Assembly (NCBI GenBank): GCA_012728725.1
Contig: JAAYEM010000018.1
Coordinates: 1-35,918 of the forward strand
Source: Tissierellia bacterium
GTDB lineage: Bacteria > Bacillota > Clostridia > Tissierellales > Tepidimicrobiaceae
Direction of reading: 5' to 3'
DNA length: 35,918 nt
Notes under the pieces: model-generated
What the model was told of the DNA's origin: nothing
What the model saw: the letters and a program-made list of their open reading frames with translations, nothing else
Database searches by the model: none
Program-made: the position numbers and the translations under genes
Part shown: positions 1 through 8,079 of the stretch, one piece after another
Position numbering within the stretch: position 1 is the first letter of the stretch
Layout of the letters: every line of letters begins with the position of its first letter

Positions 1-380
1 AACCAGATGTGGTAGCCCCAGGTGTAAATATCAATTCCTTATCTAATATTAATTTAGATGGCTACAGGCCTTTAAGTGGAACATCTATGGCTACCCCACT
101 GGTTTCTGGAGCTGTGGCCCTTCTGTTGAATAAGCATGGCTCCCTTTCATCTAGAGATGTCAAGAAAAAACTGATGGATTCTTGTATAGATTTAAAAGAA
201 GAGAAGGAAAATCAAGGAGCTGGCTTAGTCAATCTACAGAATTTATTCTTTGATGAGTATGAAAGGGAAGGTTTATATAAAGAAAATGGAAAAATAAAAT
301 CTTGCTCAAGTAAGGATGGCTTAATTGAAAACTTGTTAGTTTTGCTATTTATTTTATTCCTATTAGATAAGGACTATTAA
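1..380 (+). CDS. subtilisin-like serine protease, 3' end only (partial)
   Basis: This is the C-terminal part of an S8 family (subtilase) peptidase, open at the left edge: the frame runs in from the window border (Pro-Asp-Val-Val-Ala-Pro-Gly), so no start is visible. The diagnostic block is GTSMATPLVSGAVALLL (bases about 78-128), which carries the nucleophilic serine of the Asp-His-Ser triad; the Asp and His parts lie outside the window. The protein ends in a hydrophobic stretch (LLVLLFILFLL) just before the stop, which could be a C-terminal membrane anchor. Probably an exported protease. It faces the M23 gene tail-to-tail across a shared terminator. The family call is firm; the substrate is unknown. 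Confidence 0.85.
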   Translation, partial: PDVVAPGVNINSLSNINLDGYRPLSGTSMATPLVSGAVALLLNKHGSLSSRDVKKKLMDSCIDLKEEKENQGAGLVNLQNLFFDEYEREGLYKENGKIKSCSSKDGLIENLLVLLFILFLLDKDY

Positions 381-391
381 GGGATATAAAA

Positions 392-414
392 AAGAGGAAG
401 GAATCCTTCCTCTT
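392..414. terminator. bidirectional Rho-independent terminator
   Basis: An 11-bp inverted repeat (AAGAGGAAGGA / TCCTTCCTCTT) with a one-base centre is followed by T-rich sequence on the plus strand (TATTTTA) and preceded by an A-run (read as T on the minus strand). It lies between two convergent genes and overlaps the last codons of the M23 gene, so it probably serves both. Confidence 0.8.
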
Positions 415-1858
415 ATTTTACATAGGATAGGGGATTTACATTCCGTCCATTTTTTATAATTTCAAAATGGAGGTGGGGTCCTGTGGATCTTCCTGTATTG
501 CCTACCTTTGCTATTACCTGACCCTTATATACTTTATCTCCTTTTTTGACAAGTATTTTACTACAATGGGCATATCTGGTTTTATATCCATTACCATGGT
601 CAATTTCAACAAGGTTTCCATAGGCACCCCTTCTTCCCACATAGGTCACCTTTCCACCGTCTGCTGCCTTTATATCAGTACCAACACTTGCTGCTATATC
701 TAGGCCTTTATGCATTCTTCCATTTCTCATCCCGTATCTTGAGGATATAACACCCCTTGTAGGCATTAGGAATGCTCCTGTTGCTGTAGTCTTGGGAAGT
801 TCTTTGGTACCCTTTACAACCAGTTCATGGACAGGCTCTTTTATTACCTTTTCCTCTAATATTTCCTTCTCTACAACTACACCATTGTGTTTTACTATTT
901 TGGCTAGATACTCATTTTCCCCTTCGGAACCTTTTACTTTTACCTTTTGCTCCGTCTTATACATCTTATCGCTATATTCAACATTTACTTCATATCTAGT
1001 CTTTTCTGTATATCTTACCTCTTCAACAGTTTCAACGGTTATTAGAGGTTTAGATACTACAAGCTTTATTTCGTCCCCTATTTGTAGTTTTTCAGGCTCC
1101 TTATCTGGATTAGCAGCTATCAAATCATCTACAGACATATCATACATCTTTGATATGGTCCATAAGCTCTCTCCTACTTCTACTATATGGACCTTTATTT
1201 CTTCTCCCCCAGTTTGGATATACTGCAACAATTCATCTTTATTGTTTAATTTATTTAAAGGTATATCCCTTTTTTCTATCTTAACATCTTCAACGATTTT
1301 TACCTCTTTAATATCATCATTTTCTGCAGCCATATCTAAATAAGGTTCCATAATTTTGGCTATTATTTCTTCTCCATCCTCTTTTGTCCTAACATAACCT
1401 ATCTCATTTCCATCCACAATTAATGCATAACCAGTAACTAAAAAGGTCATTTTAGATTTAATATTAGCTTTTAGTTGGTCCGCTGAAACTATTAAGTCAT
1501 CCTTAGCATGGGTATCTTCAAAACTTATGTCGGAACACAAAACTACGTCAATATTATATGTACTGGTCAACTCCTCTTTTATGGTCTCTAATACTCTTTC
1601 TGCTTCTTCCTTATCCCTAACTATTCCTACCTCTTTATCTCCATAGTAGACTACATGGGCTCTGGTTCTTATTTCATTGATTTTATATGTTGCAAATAGT
1701 AGCCCTAATATAACCGCTATCATAAGCCCTAGGAGAATCTTTTTAGAGTTGAATTTGTGAATGGTTCCTTTATTAAAACTGCCTAACTTTTTTAGTACCT
1801 TGCTATCTTTCAGGGGCAAAACAAGCTTTTTCAAGCTTATATGATTTGAATCGTCCAT
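413..1858 (-). CDS. membrane-anchored M23 metallopeptidase with LysM and G5 domains
   Basis: Cell-wall endopeptidase predicted to cut peptidoglycan cross-bridges outside the membrane. I start it at ATG 1858 because GGGGAGG (about 1868-1874) is 9 nt upstream; an upstream in-frame ATG at 1876 sits on that ribosome site. The 481-residue protein has a single membrane segment (about 39-57), a long charged region, a LysM domain (about 225-268, VEVGESLWTIS), a G5-like region (about 270-350) and a C-terminal M23 (lysostaphin-type) domain from about 361. Zinc ligands are visible as HKGLD and HLHFE, so it should be catalytically active. The same architecture occurs in spore-former wall hydrolases. It is divergent from yyaC; a role in sporulation is possible but unproven. 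Confidence 0.85.
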   Translation of the reverse strand: MDDSNHISLKKLVLPLKDSKVLKKLGSFNKGTIHKFNSKKILLGLMIAVILGLLFATYKINEIRTRAHVVYYGDKEVGIVRDKEEAERVLETIKEELTSTYNIDVVLCSDISFEDTHAKDDLIVSADQLKANIKSKMTFLVTGYALIVDGNEIGYVRTKEDGEEIIAKIMEPYLDMAAENDDIKEVKIVEDVKIEKRDIPLNKLNNKDELLQYIQTGGEEIKVHIVEVGESLWTISKMYDMSVDDLIAANPDKEPEKLQIGDEIKLVVSKPLITVETVEEVRYTEKTRYEVNVEYSDKMYKTEQKVKVKGSEGENEYLAKIVKHNGVVVEKEILEEKVIKEPVHELVVKGTKELPKTTATGAFLMPTRGVISSRYGMRNGRMHKGLDIAASVGTDIKAADGGKVTYVGRRGAYGNLVEIDHGNGYKTRYAHCSKILVKKGDKVYKGQVIAKVGNTGRSTGPHLHFEIIKNGRNVNPLSYVK

Positions 1859-1949
1859 GGTATAGTACCTCCCCATTTTAGATTAGCACAAGATATGCTA
1901 TTCAATTTTCATTTTGTAACCATTTTGTAAATTTTTTAAATTTATATGA

Positions 1950-1981
1950 CCCTATTATAACATAGGGATAAAAATTTTCAA
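1950..1981 (-). promoter_or_regulatory. SigA-type promoter of the M23 gene with inverted repeat over the -10
   Basis: On the minus strand, TTGAAA (1976-1981) and TATAAT (1954-1959) are separated by 16 nt, about 95 nt upstream of the chosen start. The -10 lies inside an inverted repeat CCCTAT-TATAAC-ATAGGG (1950-1967), a shape expected for a repressor operator. The promoter reading is good; the operator is inference. Confidence 0.55.
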
Positions 1982-2099
1982 CTCTCCCTACCGGTATAAT
2001 TATATTCTATTCAATAGCCTTATAAATATACCTTTCCTTGCTTTTTGTTAATTCCAAGGACTTTCCCAATTAAATTATTTAATAACATTTAAAATATAC

Positions 2100-2127
2100 A
2101 AAATTGTTAAGAATTCTTAACAATTTT
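2100..2127. repeat. 28-bp perfect palindrome between divergent genes
   Basis: Bases 2100-2127 are perfectly self-complementary, centred on GAATTC (half-site AAATTGTTAAGAA). No T-run suited to termination follows, and it lies about 150 bp upstream of yyaC and 240 bp upstream of the M23 start. It may be a binding site for a dimeric regulator acting on either gene. Function is unknown. Confidence 0.6.
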
Positions 2128-2161
2128 AATGGGAATGCCATTTGTTTTAATATGATTTTAA

Positions 2162-2191
2162 GTATTTATGTTATTGTTTCTGGAAATACTT
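2162..2191 (+). promoter_or_regulatory. putative SigF (forespore) promoter of yyaC
   Basis: GTATT (2162-2166), a 15-nt spacer and GGAAATACTT (2182-2191) fit the forespore sigma-F pattern (-35 GYATA-like, -10 GGnrAnAhTw). It precedes yyaC, a sporulation gene, by about 65 nt. Motif seen in the sequence; the sigma assignment is inference. Confidence 0.45.
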
Positions 2192-2254
2192 ATATTGTGC
2201 CCTATTTTAGTCATATTAATAAAATAAGTATAAATCATTACTTAGGAGGTACAT

Positions 2255-2848
2255 ATGTTAGATTCCATAAACAAGGATTATATCAATTCAAAATCCCCCT
2301 TCGCAGTCTTAAATTTTTCTAATCTACTATTAGAATATCTGTCTACAAGTTTATCCCTTAATCAGGAACTAGTTATATTATGCATAGGTACGGACAGGTC
2401 TACCGGTGATTCCCTTGGGCCTTTGGTTGGTTATAAATTATCACCTTATATACCCTTTTATAAGCAGGTCCGTCTATTAGGCACTTTAGATGAACCAGTA
2501 CATGCCAAAAATTTGACAGATGCAATCCAAAAAATAGATACCCTATATCCTGATTCCTTGATATTAGCGATAGATGCTTCTTTGGGCAGCATGGATAAAA
2601 TTGGATACATTAATATAAAAAAGGGTCCTTTAAAACCTGGACTAGGCGTAAACAAAATACTTCCTGCTGTTGGCCATATTAGCATCACTGGAATTGTCAA
2701 TGCTGGGGGTATGATGGAGTATATGGTGCTACAAAACACACGCCTCAGTTTAGTGATGAACATGGCCACTGTCATTTCAAAAAGTATTAATAGGGCCCTT
2801 TTTAATATTTACAATAATCGATTTATTAAGGATAGCAAGTATATTTAA
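2255..2848 (+). CDS. yyaC: spore protein YyaC (DUF1256 family)
   Basis: A 197-residue protein of the YyaC family, found in endospore-forming Firmicutes and related in fold to the germination protease GPR. The family signature CIGTDRSTGDSLGPLVG lies at about residues 46-62, followed by the conserved HAKNL block and a GPLKPGLGV(N)K-type glycine/proline loop. The start ATG has a strong site (TTAGGAGG, 5 nt spacing). It is one of the few genes in the left arm on the plus strand and carries its own SigF-like promoter. Its stop overlaps the end of the convergent small gene by 4 bp. It implies a sporulating host. The biochemical role of YyaC is not well established. Confidence 0.88.
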   Translation: MLDSINKDYINSKSPFAVLNFSNLLLEYLSTSLSLNQELVILCIGTDRSTGDSLGPLVGYKLSPYIPFYKQVRLLGTLDEPVHAKNLTDAIQKIDTLYPDSLILAIDASLGSMDKIGYINIKKGPLKPGLGVNKILPAVGHISITGIVNAGGMMEYMVLQNTRLSLVMNMATVISKSINRALFNIYNNRFIKDSKYI

Positions 2849-3012
2849 TATAATTTGGTGCCTTTATATTCTTTATTGGTATGGATTATCCTACCCTTAT
2901 CCCTTTTTAAGATTAAAGCATCCTGGTACATATATATTATATTGTTTTGGTTATCCCCCAATTCCATATCTATCACTATATAATCTCCATTTACAATATT
3001 ACTTTTATCCAT
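2845..3012 (-). CDS. small uncharacterised protein, 55 residues
   Basis: A short intact frame with ATG at 3012, GGAGGG 7 nt upstream and TAA at 2845-2847. The product begins MDKSNIVNGDYIVIDMELGD and ends HTNKEYKGTKLY; it is mixed-charge and beta-prone with no membrane segment or cysteine. I do not recognise the family. It lies downstream of the lipid kinase on the same strand. Its ribosome site is the 3' arm of a terminator-like hairpin (3020-3056), so expression may depend on readthrough or on opening that hairpin. It overlaps the convergent yyaC stop by 4 bp. The codon pattern and ribosome site support a real gene; function unknown. Confidence 0.6.
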   Translation of the reverse strand: MDKSNIVNGDYIVIDMELGDNQNNIIYMYQDALILKRDKGRIIHTNKEYKGTKLY

Positions 3013-3019
3013 AAAAAAA

Positions 3020-3056
3020 CCCTCCTAGTTTTAAATATTATATTTCCTAGGCGGGT
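3020..3056 (-). terminator. terminator-like hairpin that sequesters the next gene's ribosome site
   Basis: Read on the minus strand, CCCGCCTAG pairs with CTAGGAGGG (one mismatch), with an AT-rich loop that can pair internally (AAATAT/ATATTT). Seven Ts follow directly, the layout of an intrinsic terminator for the lipid kinase gene. The same 3' arm holds GGAGGG, the ribosome site of the 55-residue gene that starts just after the T-run. Confidence 0.55.
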
Positions 3057-3075
3057 ATTTATTCAAAATATTATT

Positions 3076-3978
3076 TTAAATATTTTCTAAGGAACTACCT
3101 GTAAATATGGCCAGAGTTTTATTATATAGGCCAAAAGAGGTCTCTTTTTCTATTGTTATAATTTCTCCATCTACATTTAAATAGGTAGGGTTTTCAACGA
3201 TAATCTTCACCTCTTTGGCTTTAAGGATTTCTACATACTTTTTGAATATAATATGTTTTCCTATTAAAATAGATGGAAATAGTACAAGCAGTTTAAGCTT
3301 GGATATTTTATTTACTAAGCACACATGCAAATATCCGTCATCAGGTATGGCTGTGGGTAAGATCTTCAATCCACCACCATAATACCTTCCATTGCCTACT
3401 GCAATTAAAAGGATATCCTTATCTACAATTCTTTTATCAATCTCTAGTTTTGCTCTTATGCTCTTATATTTTAACAGGGTAACAAATATTGCCAAAAAAT
3501 ATGATATCCCTGATCTTATCCTTTTCTTTAATACTTCGGTATTCTTAGCAACCTCTGCGTCAAAACCAACACTTCCAATATTCAAAAAAATATTATTATT
3601 TGTAGTCCCCACATCTATCTGTTTTATATTCCCCTTTATTATTACATTAATAGCCTCCTTAAGATTAAAAGGGATACCTAAAGTCCTGGCCAAATCATTG
3701 CCTGTCCCACTAGGGATTATCCCTAATGTGCCTACTCCTGCTTCCAATATGCCTAAGGCCACTTCATTTACTGTACCATCTCCACCTACTGCTACTATTT
3801 TTTTATAACCATTTTTTATCTTTTCCCTAGTTATATCAATTGCATCCTTAGGCTTTGTGGTTAGGACTATCTCATATTCCATTCCTGCATCTTCCATGAT
3901 TTTTTCAATGGGTCCTTGAAGATTTTTTGCCCTTCCTCCACCTGCAATTGGATTAATGATAAAAAGTATCCTTTCCAT
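3076..3978 (-). CDS. diacylglycerol/lipid kinase (DgkB/YegS/BmrU family)
   Basis: A 300-residue soluble lipid kinase of the DAGK_cat family, which phosphorylates diacylglycerol or a related lipid with ATP at the membrane. Motifs in order: NPIAGGGRA near residue 9, GGDGTVNE (65-72, nucleotide-binding), and IPSGTGNDLART (88-99). The C-terminal half carries the family's metal-binding acidic loop region (VNKISK, DGEIITIEK). Length is typical. ATG follows AGGAGG by 6 nt. In Gram-positives such enzymes recycle diacylglycerol released by lipoteichoic acid synthesis. The exact substrate cannot be read from sequence, so I give no gene symbol. Confidence 0.9.
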   Translation of the reverse strand: MERILFIINPIAGGGRAKNLQGPIEKIMEDAGMEYEIVLTTKPKDAIDITREKIKNGYKKIVAVGGDGTVNEVALGILEAGVGTLGIIPSGTGNDLARTLGIPFNLKEAINVIIKGNIKQIDVGTTNNNIFLNIGSVGFDAEVAKNTEVLKKRIRSGISYFLAIFVTLLKYKSIRAKLEIDKRIVDKDILLIAVGNGRYYGGGLKILPTAIPDDGYLHVCLVNKISKLKLLVLFPSILIGKHIIFKKYVEILKAKEVKIIVENPTYLNVDGEIITIEKETSFGLYNKTLAIFTGSSLENI

Positions 3979-3990
3979 AACTCCTCCTAT

Positions 3991-4509
3991 TTATATTGAA
4001 CTTGTATAAAGTTCCCCTTTAATAGCTCTATCTATTGCCTGCATTTCTTCTACCGATAATGGGTATACGGATTTTCCATTCTTTATGGGTTTTGCATAAC
4101 AAGTAGATTGTTGACGGCCATAAATGCTAGTTAATACAAATCCATTCATAAAATTATCTAATAAGGCAATGGAAAAGCTCAGTTCACAACCCATATCCCC
4201 AAAGGCATCATATCTTATAAAACCTACTTTTTGGATTGCAAAAGTTAAATTTGTCTCTAATTTTTTTAATTCCTCATTTATAGTTGCAATTTCATTCTCC
4301 AACTGTTCTAACTTATGTCCATTTTCTATTAATAATCTTTCAATATTTACTCCATCAATCCCTCGTACTAGTTTATTATACTTTTCTGTTATCTTGGAAA
4401 TTCTTATTTGGGCTATTAAATATAGGGCTAATAAAATAAAAAAAGCTACCAATATACCTATTATTATTTCTATATTATATATTTCGATAAATTCTTTAAC
4501 TGCTTCCAT
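3991..4509 (-). CDS. DUF4446 family membrane-anchored protein
   Basis: A 172-residue protein with one N-terminal membrane segment (about residues 14-36), then a coiled coil (about 60-90, rich in Leu/Glu), then a conserved globular end (FIRYDAFGDMGCELSFSIAL, NGFVLTSIYGR) typical of DUF4446 proteins of Clostridia. I use ATG 4509 because GGGG lies 8 nt upstream; the in-frame TTG at 4515 would sit only 2 nt from it. It lies 12 nt from the lipid kinase and 16 nt from the desulfurase-like gene, so the three are probably one operon. Function of the family is unknown. Confidence 0.8.
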   Translation of the reverse strand: MEAVKEFIEIYNIEIIIGILVAFFILLALYLIAQIRISKITEKYNKLVRGIDGVNIERLLIENGHKLEQLENEIATINEELKKLETNLTFAIQKVGFIRYDAFGDMGCELSFSIALLDNFMNGFVLTSIYGRQQSTCYAKPIKNGKSVYPLSVEEMQAIDRAIKGELYTSSI

Positions 4510-4525
4510 CCACAATGCCCCTTTC

Positions 4526-5668
4526 CTATACTTGTTCAGATATTTCCTTGATAGCCTTTATTCCAGATTCAATCTCCTCATGGGTATTAAAAGGACCGAA
4601 ACTAAATCTTACTACCCCTTGCTGGAAAGTTCCAATTGTTTTATGGGCCATAGGCGCACAGTGAAGGCCAGGCCTAACCTGAATATCATAATTCTGATCT
4701 AATATATAACTAATCTCAGAAGAATCCTCTTGGCCAATATTAATAGAGACTACAGCTCCCTGCTCCTTTACATTTAAAGGGCCATAAACCTTTACCTTAT
4801 CAATCTTCAATGCTTCTTCTATAAAATGTTGGGTTAATTCCTCTTCATGTTTTCTTATTTTATCTATGCCTACTTCCAGTATATATTTCACTCCAGCACC
4901 TAAACCAACAATTCCTGGACCATTAGGGGTGCCGCTTTCATACCTGTCTGGCATAATATCAGGCTGCTCCAATAGGTGGGATATGCTGCCAGTCCCCCCT
5001 TGAAAAATCTCCTTAATATCTAAACCTTCCCTAATATATAAGCCTCCAGTTCCCTGAGGCCCAAGAAGTCCCTTATGGCCTGGAAAGGCTAGTATATCAA
5101 TATTCATCCTTTCCACATCAATATGGTATACCCCTGCTGATTGGGCTGCATCTACCATATACAGTATCCCATTTTCCCTAGCTATTTGGCCAATCTCATC
5201 AATAGGCATAATGGTACCTGTCAAATTGGAAACATGGGTGGTGACTATCAATTTAGTATTCTTTTTAATACTATTTTTAATGTGGGTAGGATCTATTCTT
5301 CCTGCCAAATCCCCTTTAACAATGGTAAGTTCTACCCCTTCCTTTTCCAAAGCTTTTAGGGGTCTTAATACGGAATTATGTTCCATGGAAGTGGTTATAA
5401 CATGGTCCCCTCTTTCTAATATACCTTTTATCCCTATATTTAAACCTTCAGTACAATTAAAAGTAAATATCAAATTCATGGGATTTTTTATATTAAATAA
5501 CCTTGCTATTAATTCCCTAGTTTCATATATCTCCCTACTAAGCCTTAAAGCTAATTTATGGCCAGATCTACCAGGATTAGCTCCATATTCCTTCATAGCC
5601 TTCATAATGGAGTCATAAACTATATCTGGTTTTGGGAAGGATGTTGCTGCATTATCAAAATATATCAA
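4526..5668 (-). CDS. cysteine-desulfurase-like aminotransferase class V enzyme
   Basis: A PLP-dependent fold-type I enzyme of the aminotransferase V/cysteine desulfurase family, 380 residues. It opens with IYFDNAATSFPKP and has the cofactor lysine in FPGHKGLLGP (Lys about 199) and a candidate catalytic cysteine in RPGLHCAP (Cys about 337), so sulfur release from cysteine is plausible. It resembles the Clostridia desulfurase-family branch rather than NifS/IscS or SufS, and no SUF or ISC partners are nearby. I start it at TTG 5668, 8 nt after GGAGG; the GTG at 5677 abuts the ribosome site. The true sulfur acceptor is unknown. Confidence 0.85.
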   Translation of the reverse strand: MIYFDNAATSFPKPDIVYDSIMKAMKEYGANPGRSGHKLALRLSREIYETRELIARLFNIKNPMNLIFTFNCTEGLNIGIKGILERGDHVITTSMEHNSVLRPLKALEKEGVELTIVKGDLAGRIDPTHIKNSIKKNTKLIVTTHVSNLTGTIMPIDEIGQIARENGILYMVDAAQSAGVYHIDVERMNIDILAFPGHKGLLGPQGTGGLYIREGLDIKEIFQGGTGSISHLLEQPDIMPDRYESGTPNGPGIVGLGAGVKYILEVGIDKIRKHEEELTQHFIEEALKIDKVKVYGPLNVKEQGAVVSINIGQEDSSEISYILDQNYDIQVRPGLHCAPMAHKTIGTFQQGVVRFSFGPFNTHEEIESGIKAIKEISEQV

Positions 5669-5776
5669 TACTTTCACCTCCGCACTTATAATCTAATTAT
5701 AACATAAGGAGACAATTCTTAAAATCTATAATAGACAAGTTGTTTTATTATGTTTATATTTTATTCAAAAAATTAA

Positions 5777-5802
5777 GAAGGAAAGGATATCACCTTTCCT
5801 TC
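5777..5802 (-). terminator. Rho-independent terminator of the cyclodeaminase gene
   Basis: A perfect 10-bp stem (GAAGGAAAGG / CCTTTCCTTC) with loop ATATCA lies 15 nt past the stop. On the minus strand it is followed by TTAATTTTTT. Confidence 0.85.
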
Positions 5803-5816
5803 CAGCCAACAATATT

Positions 5817-6455
5817 TTATTCCAATCTGCCGTATACTGTCTTTAATATCTCATCCTTTAATTTATTCCCTTCATTTAGTAGATTATCCATTTTTTCTTC
5901 CATCTTAGCCTTATAGTCTGGGTCCTTTATGCCAAGTAAATTTATCTTCACATTCATAAGGGCCCCTTCTAAAGCAGCAGCTGCCAATAAGGCTCCCACT
6001 CCCACATCGGTGATTGCATTAACATTGCCGTAGTCTGCAAATACCCTTTGTAGTTTTAATACCTTAAGACATTCTTCAGCACATCTTAGGGGTACTTCTA
6101 AGGCTACTTTGTATCCTTCCTGGATAGCTTCTGACCTTTTGGCTTTTTCTTCTTCAGTCTCCTTGGGCATTTTTAAAGCTTCCATTACCTTATCAAAAGC
6201 CTTGGTATCTTCATCCACAATACCATTTAGTTTCTCAATGCTAATTTTTAGTTCCTCAAAATCCTCATTCATTTTCTTCTTTATTTCCTCATCTAGTCCT
6301 TCATATACTTTTCTGCCGATTGTCAAGTATCCAACCATAGCTGTTAATGCAGATCCTAAACTTCCCACTAAAGCTGATACACTTCCCCCTCCAGGAACTG
6401 GTTCCTTTGAAGCAACTTCAGCAATATAATCCTTCAGGCTCCAATTTATAAACAT
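5817..6455 (-). CDS. cyclodeaminase/cyclohydrolase family protein (FchA-like)
   Basis: A 212-residue all-helical protein of the formiminotransferase-cyclodeaminase C-terminal family. The same fold serves as formimidoyl-THF cyclodeaminase or as 5,10-methenyl-THF cyclohydrolase (FchA) in one-carbon folate metabolism of anaerobes. The family hallmark PVPGGGSVSALVGSLG lies at about 19-34, with a second conserved block FADYGNVNAITDVGVGALLA. Start ATG 6455 is 7 nt from GGTGG; an adjacent TTG at 6458 fits less well. The gene has its own terminator. It stands alone without other folate genes, so which of the two reactions it performs cannot be decided. Confidence 0.85.
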   Translation of the reverse strand: MFINWSLKDYIAEVASKEPVPGGGSVSALVGSLGSALTAMVGYLTIGRKVYEGLDEEIKKKMNEDFEELKISIEKLNGIVDEDTKAFDKVMEALKMPKETEEEKAKRSEAIQEGYKVALEVPLRCAEECLKVLKLQRVFADYGNVNAITDVGVGALLAAAALEGALMNVKINLLGIKDPDYKAKMEEKMDNLLNEGNKLKDEILKTVYGRLE

Positions 6456-6550
6456 CAAATCACCACCTTAGTATTAGTAAAAATTCCCGTTATAACCAAT
6501 TATATTATAGATAAAAGGCTTAATCAATAATTTGTGAAAATTTTGTCTAA

Positions 6551-7882
6551 TTAATTGCTTTTTTCATAATCTGCTAATACAGCAATTACTTTAGGGGAAA
6601 GGATTAATAAACCTATTATATTAGGTATTACCATCAATCCATTAAATAGGTCTGCAATTTTCCAGACCATATCCACTGCAAGGGTTGATCCAATAACTAT
6701 AAATACTAATACCAGTATCCTATATATATTAATTCCTTTTCTTCCGAATAAGAATCTAATATTGGATTCACCAAAATAATACCAACCAATTATGGTAGAA
6801 AAGGCAAAGAAAAATAAACTGATAGCAATAAATCCTGTACCAAAATTACCAAGACCTAAATTAAAGGCCTTTTGGGTCATTTCAATACCAGTTAATCCTA
6901 AAGTGTGGGAACCAGTTACAATATTTATCAAAGCCGTTATACTGCATATTACTAATGTGTCAAATATTACACCAAATATTGCTACTAATCCCTGTTCAGC
7001 AGGATGTTCCACCTTAGCTACAGCATGGGCATGAGGGGTAGAACCCATACCGGCTTCATTGGAAAAGAGACCTCTAGCAATACCAAACCTAACTGCCTCT
7101 TTAACCGTAGCTCCTATAACACCACCTGCTGCAGCCCTTATTGAAAATGCCGATGAAAGTATGGTTCTAAATGCTGGTATTAGTTGGGTATAGTTTGCTA
7201 CCAATATTACTAAACTTCCTGCAATGTATAAAATAGCCATAAAGGGTACTACAAGTTCAGTAAATGATGCAATCCTTCCCATACCTCCAATAAATATAAG
7301 GGCAGCAAATATGGCTGTTAGTACTCCACCTATCCAGTTGGGTATGTTAAAGGCTGAATTTAATGCTACTGCTATAGAATTGGACTGAACCATATTGCCA
7401 ACAAAACCTAAAGCTATTATAATGGCAATTGCGAAAAAAACAGATAAAAATTTGCTTTTCAATCCATCCCTTAAATAATAGGCTGGACCTCCTGTAATTT
7501 CACCATCAATTCTATCTACATATTTTTGTGCTAATACCGCTTCTCCAAATATGGTGCCCATTCCAAAAAATGCACTAACCCACATCCAAAATACTGCTCC
7601 TGGACCACCAGATGCTATGGCAGTAGCTACCCCTGCCAAATTCCCTGTTCCCACTTGAGCAGCTACAGATGTGGCCAAGGCCTGGAAAGAAGACATCCCA
7701 TCTTGGTCTGCTTTTCCGCTTTTTCTAAAAACATTTCCAAATACATGCCTGTTTATATCTGCAAATCGACGAATTTGAATAAATTTTAACCTAATAGTAT
7801 AATAGATTCCTGTGCCCATCAAAAGATAAATTAATAGGTAGTCCCAGAGTATAGAATTTATACTGTCTATAATTTTTTCCAT
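6551..7882 (-). CDS. sodium/alanine-glycine symporter (AGCS family)
   Basis: A 443-residue polytopic membrane protein of the alanine or glycine:cation symporter family, importing small amino acids with Na+ or H+. Visible family landmarks are GTGIYYTIRLKFIQIRRF near the N-terminus, SSFQALATSVAAQVGTGN (about 63-80) and GLFSNEAGMGSTPHAHA (about 272-288), all part of the substrate/cation site in this family. About ten to eleven hydrophobic segments fill the rest and the length is standard. ATG follows AGGAGG by 9 nt. It is probably monocistronic, preceded by about 170 bp of AT-rich noncoding DNA. Confidence 0.93.
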   Translation of the reverse strand: MEKIIDSINSILWDYLLIYLLMGTGIYYTIRLKFIQIRRFADINRHVFGNVFRKSGKADQDGMSSFQALATSVAAQVGTGNLAGVATAIASGGPGAVFWMWVSAFFGMGTIFGEAVLAQKYVDRIDGEITGGPAYYLRDGLKSKFLSVFFAIAIIIALGFVGNMVQSNSIAVALNSAFNIPNWIGGVLTAIFAALIFIGGMGRIASFTELVVPFMAILYIAGSLVILVANYTQLIPAFRTILSSAFSIRAAAGGVIGATVKEAVRFGIARGLFSNEAGMGSTPHAHAVAKVEHPAEQGLVAIFGVIFDTLVICSITALINIVTGSHTLGLTGIEMTQKAFNLGLGNFGTGFIAISLFFFAFSTIIGWYYFGESNIRFLFGRKGINIYRILVLVFIVIGSTLAVDMVWKIADLFNGLMVIPNIIGLLILSPKVIAVLADYEKSN

Positions 7883-8056
7883 ATCTTTAGCCTCCTATTT
7901 TCAATATCTATAGAGATTAACAAATTTTCTATATATACTTAACAAATAACTAGTTCTAACATTTATATCTTTTTATGATTTTTATGGTTATATTTTATTA
8001 TGCACAGTCTTTTCCTTTTAATTTGTATTAAAAAATGCCATTTTTTGCCATAAAAA

Positions 8057-8079
8057 AACCAACCTATAAAAGGTTGGTT
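8057..8079 (-). terminator. Rho-independent terminator of the phzF-like gene
   Basis: A 9-bp stem (AACCAACCT / AGGTTGGTT) with loop ATAAA overlaps the stop codon and is followed on the minus strand by a T-run (seven Ts including the stem end, then TATGGC). Confidence 0.85.

Noticed and set aside
467-1343. Plus-strand frames of 78 and 183 codons opposite the M23 gene
   Set aside because: They mirror a well-supported minus-strand gene, have low-complexity Ser/Thr/Phe composition typical of antisense frames, and no ribosome sites.
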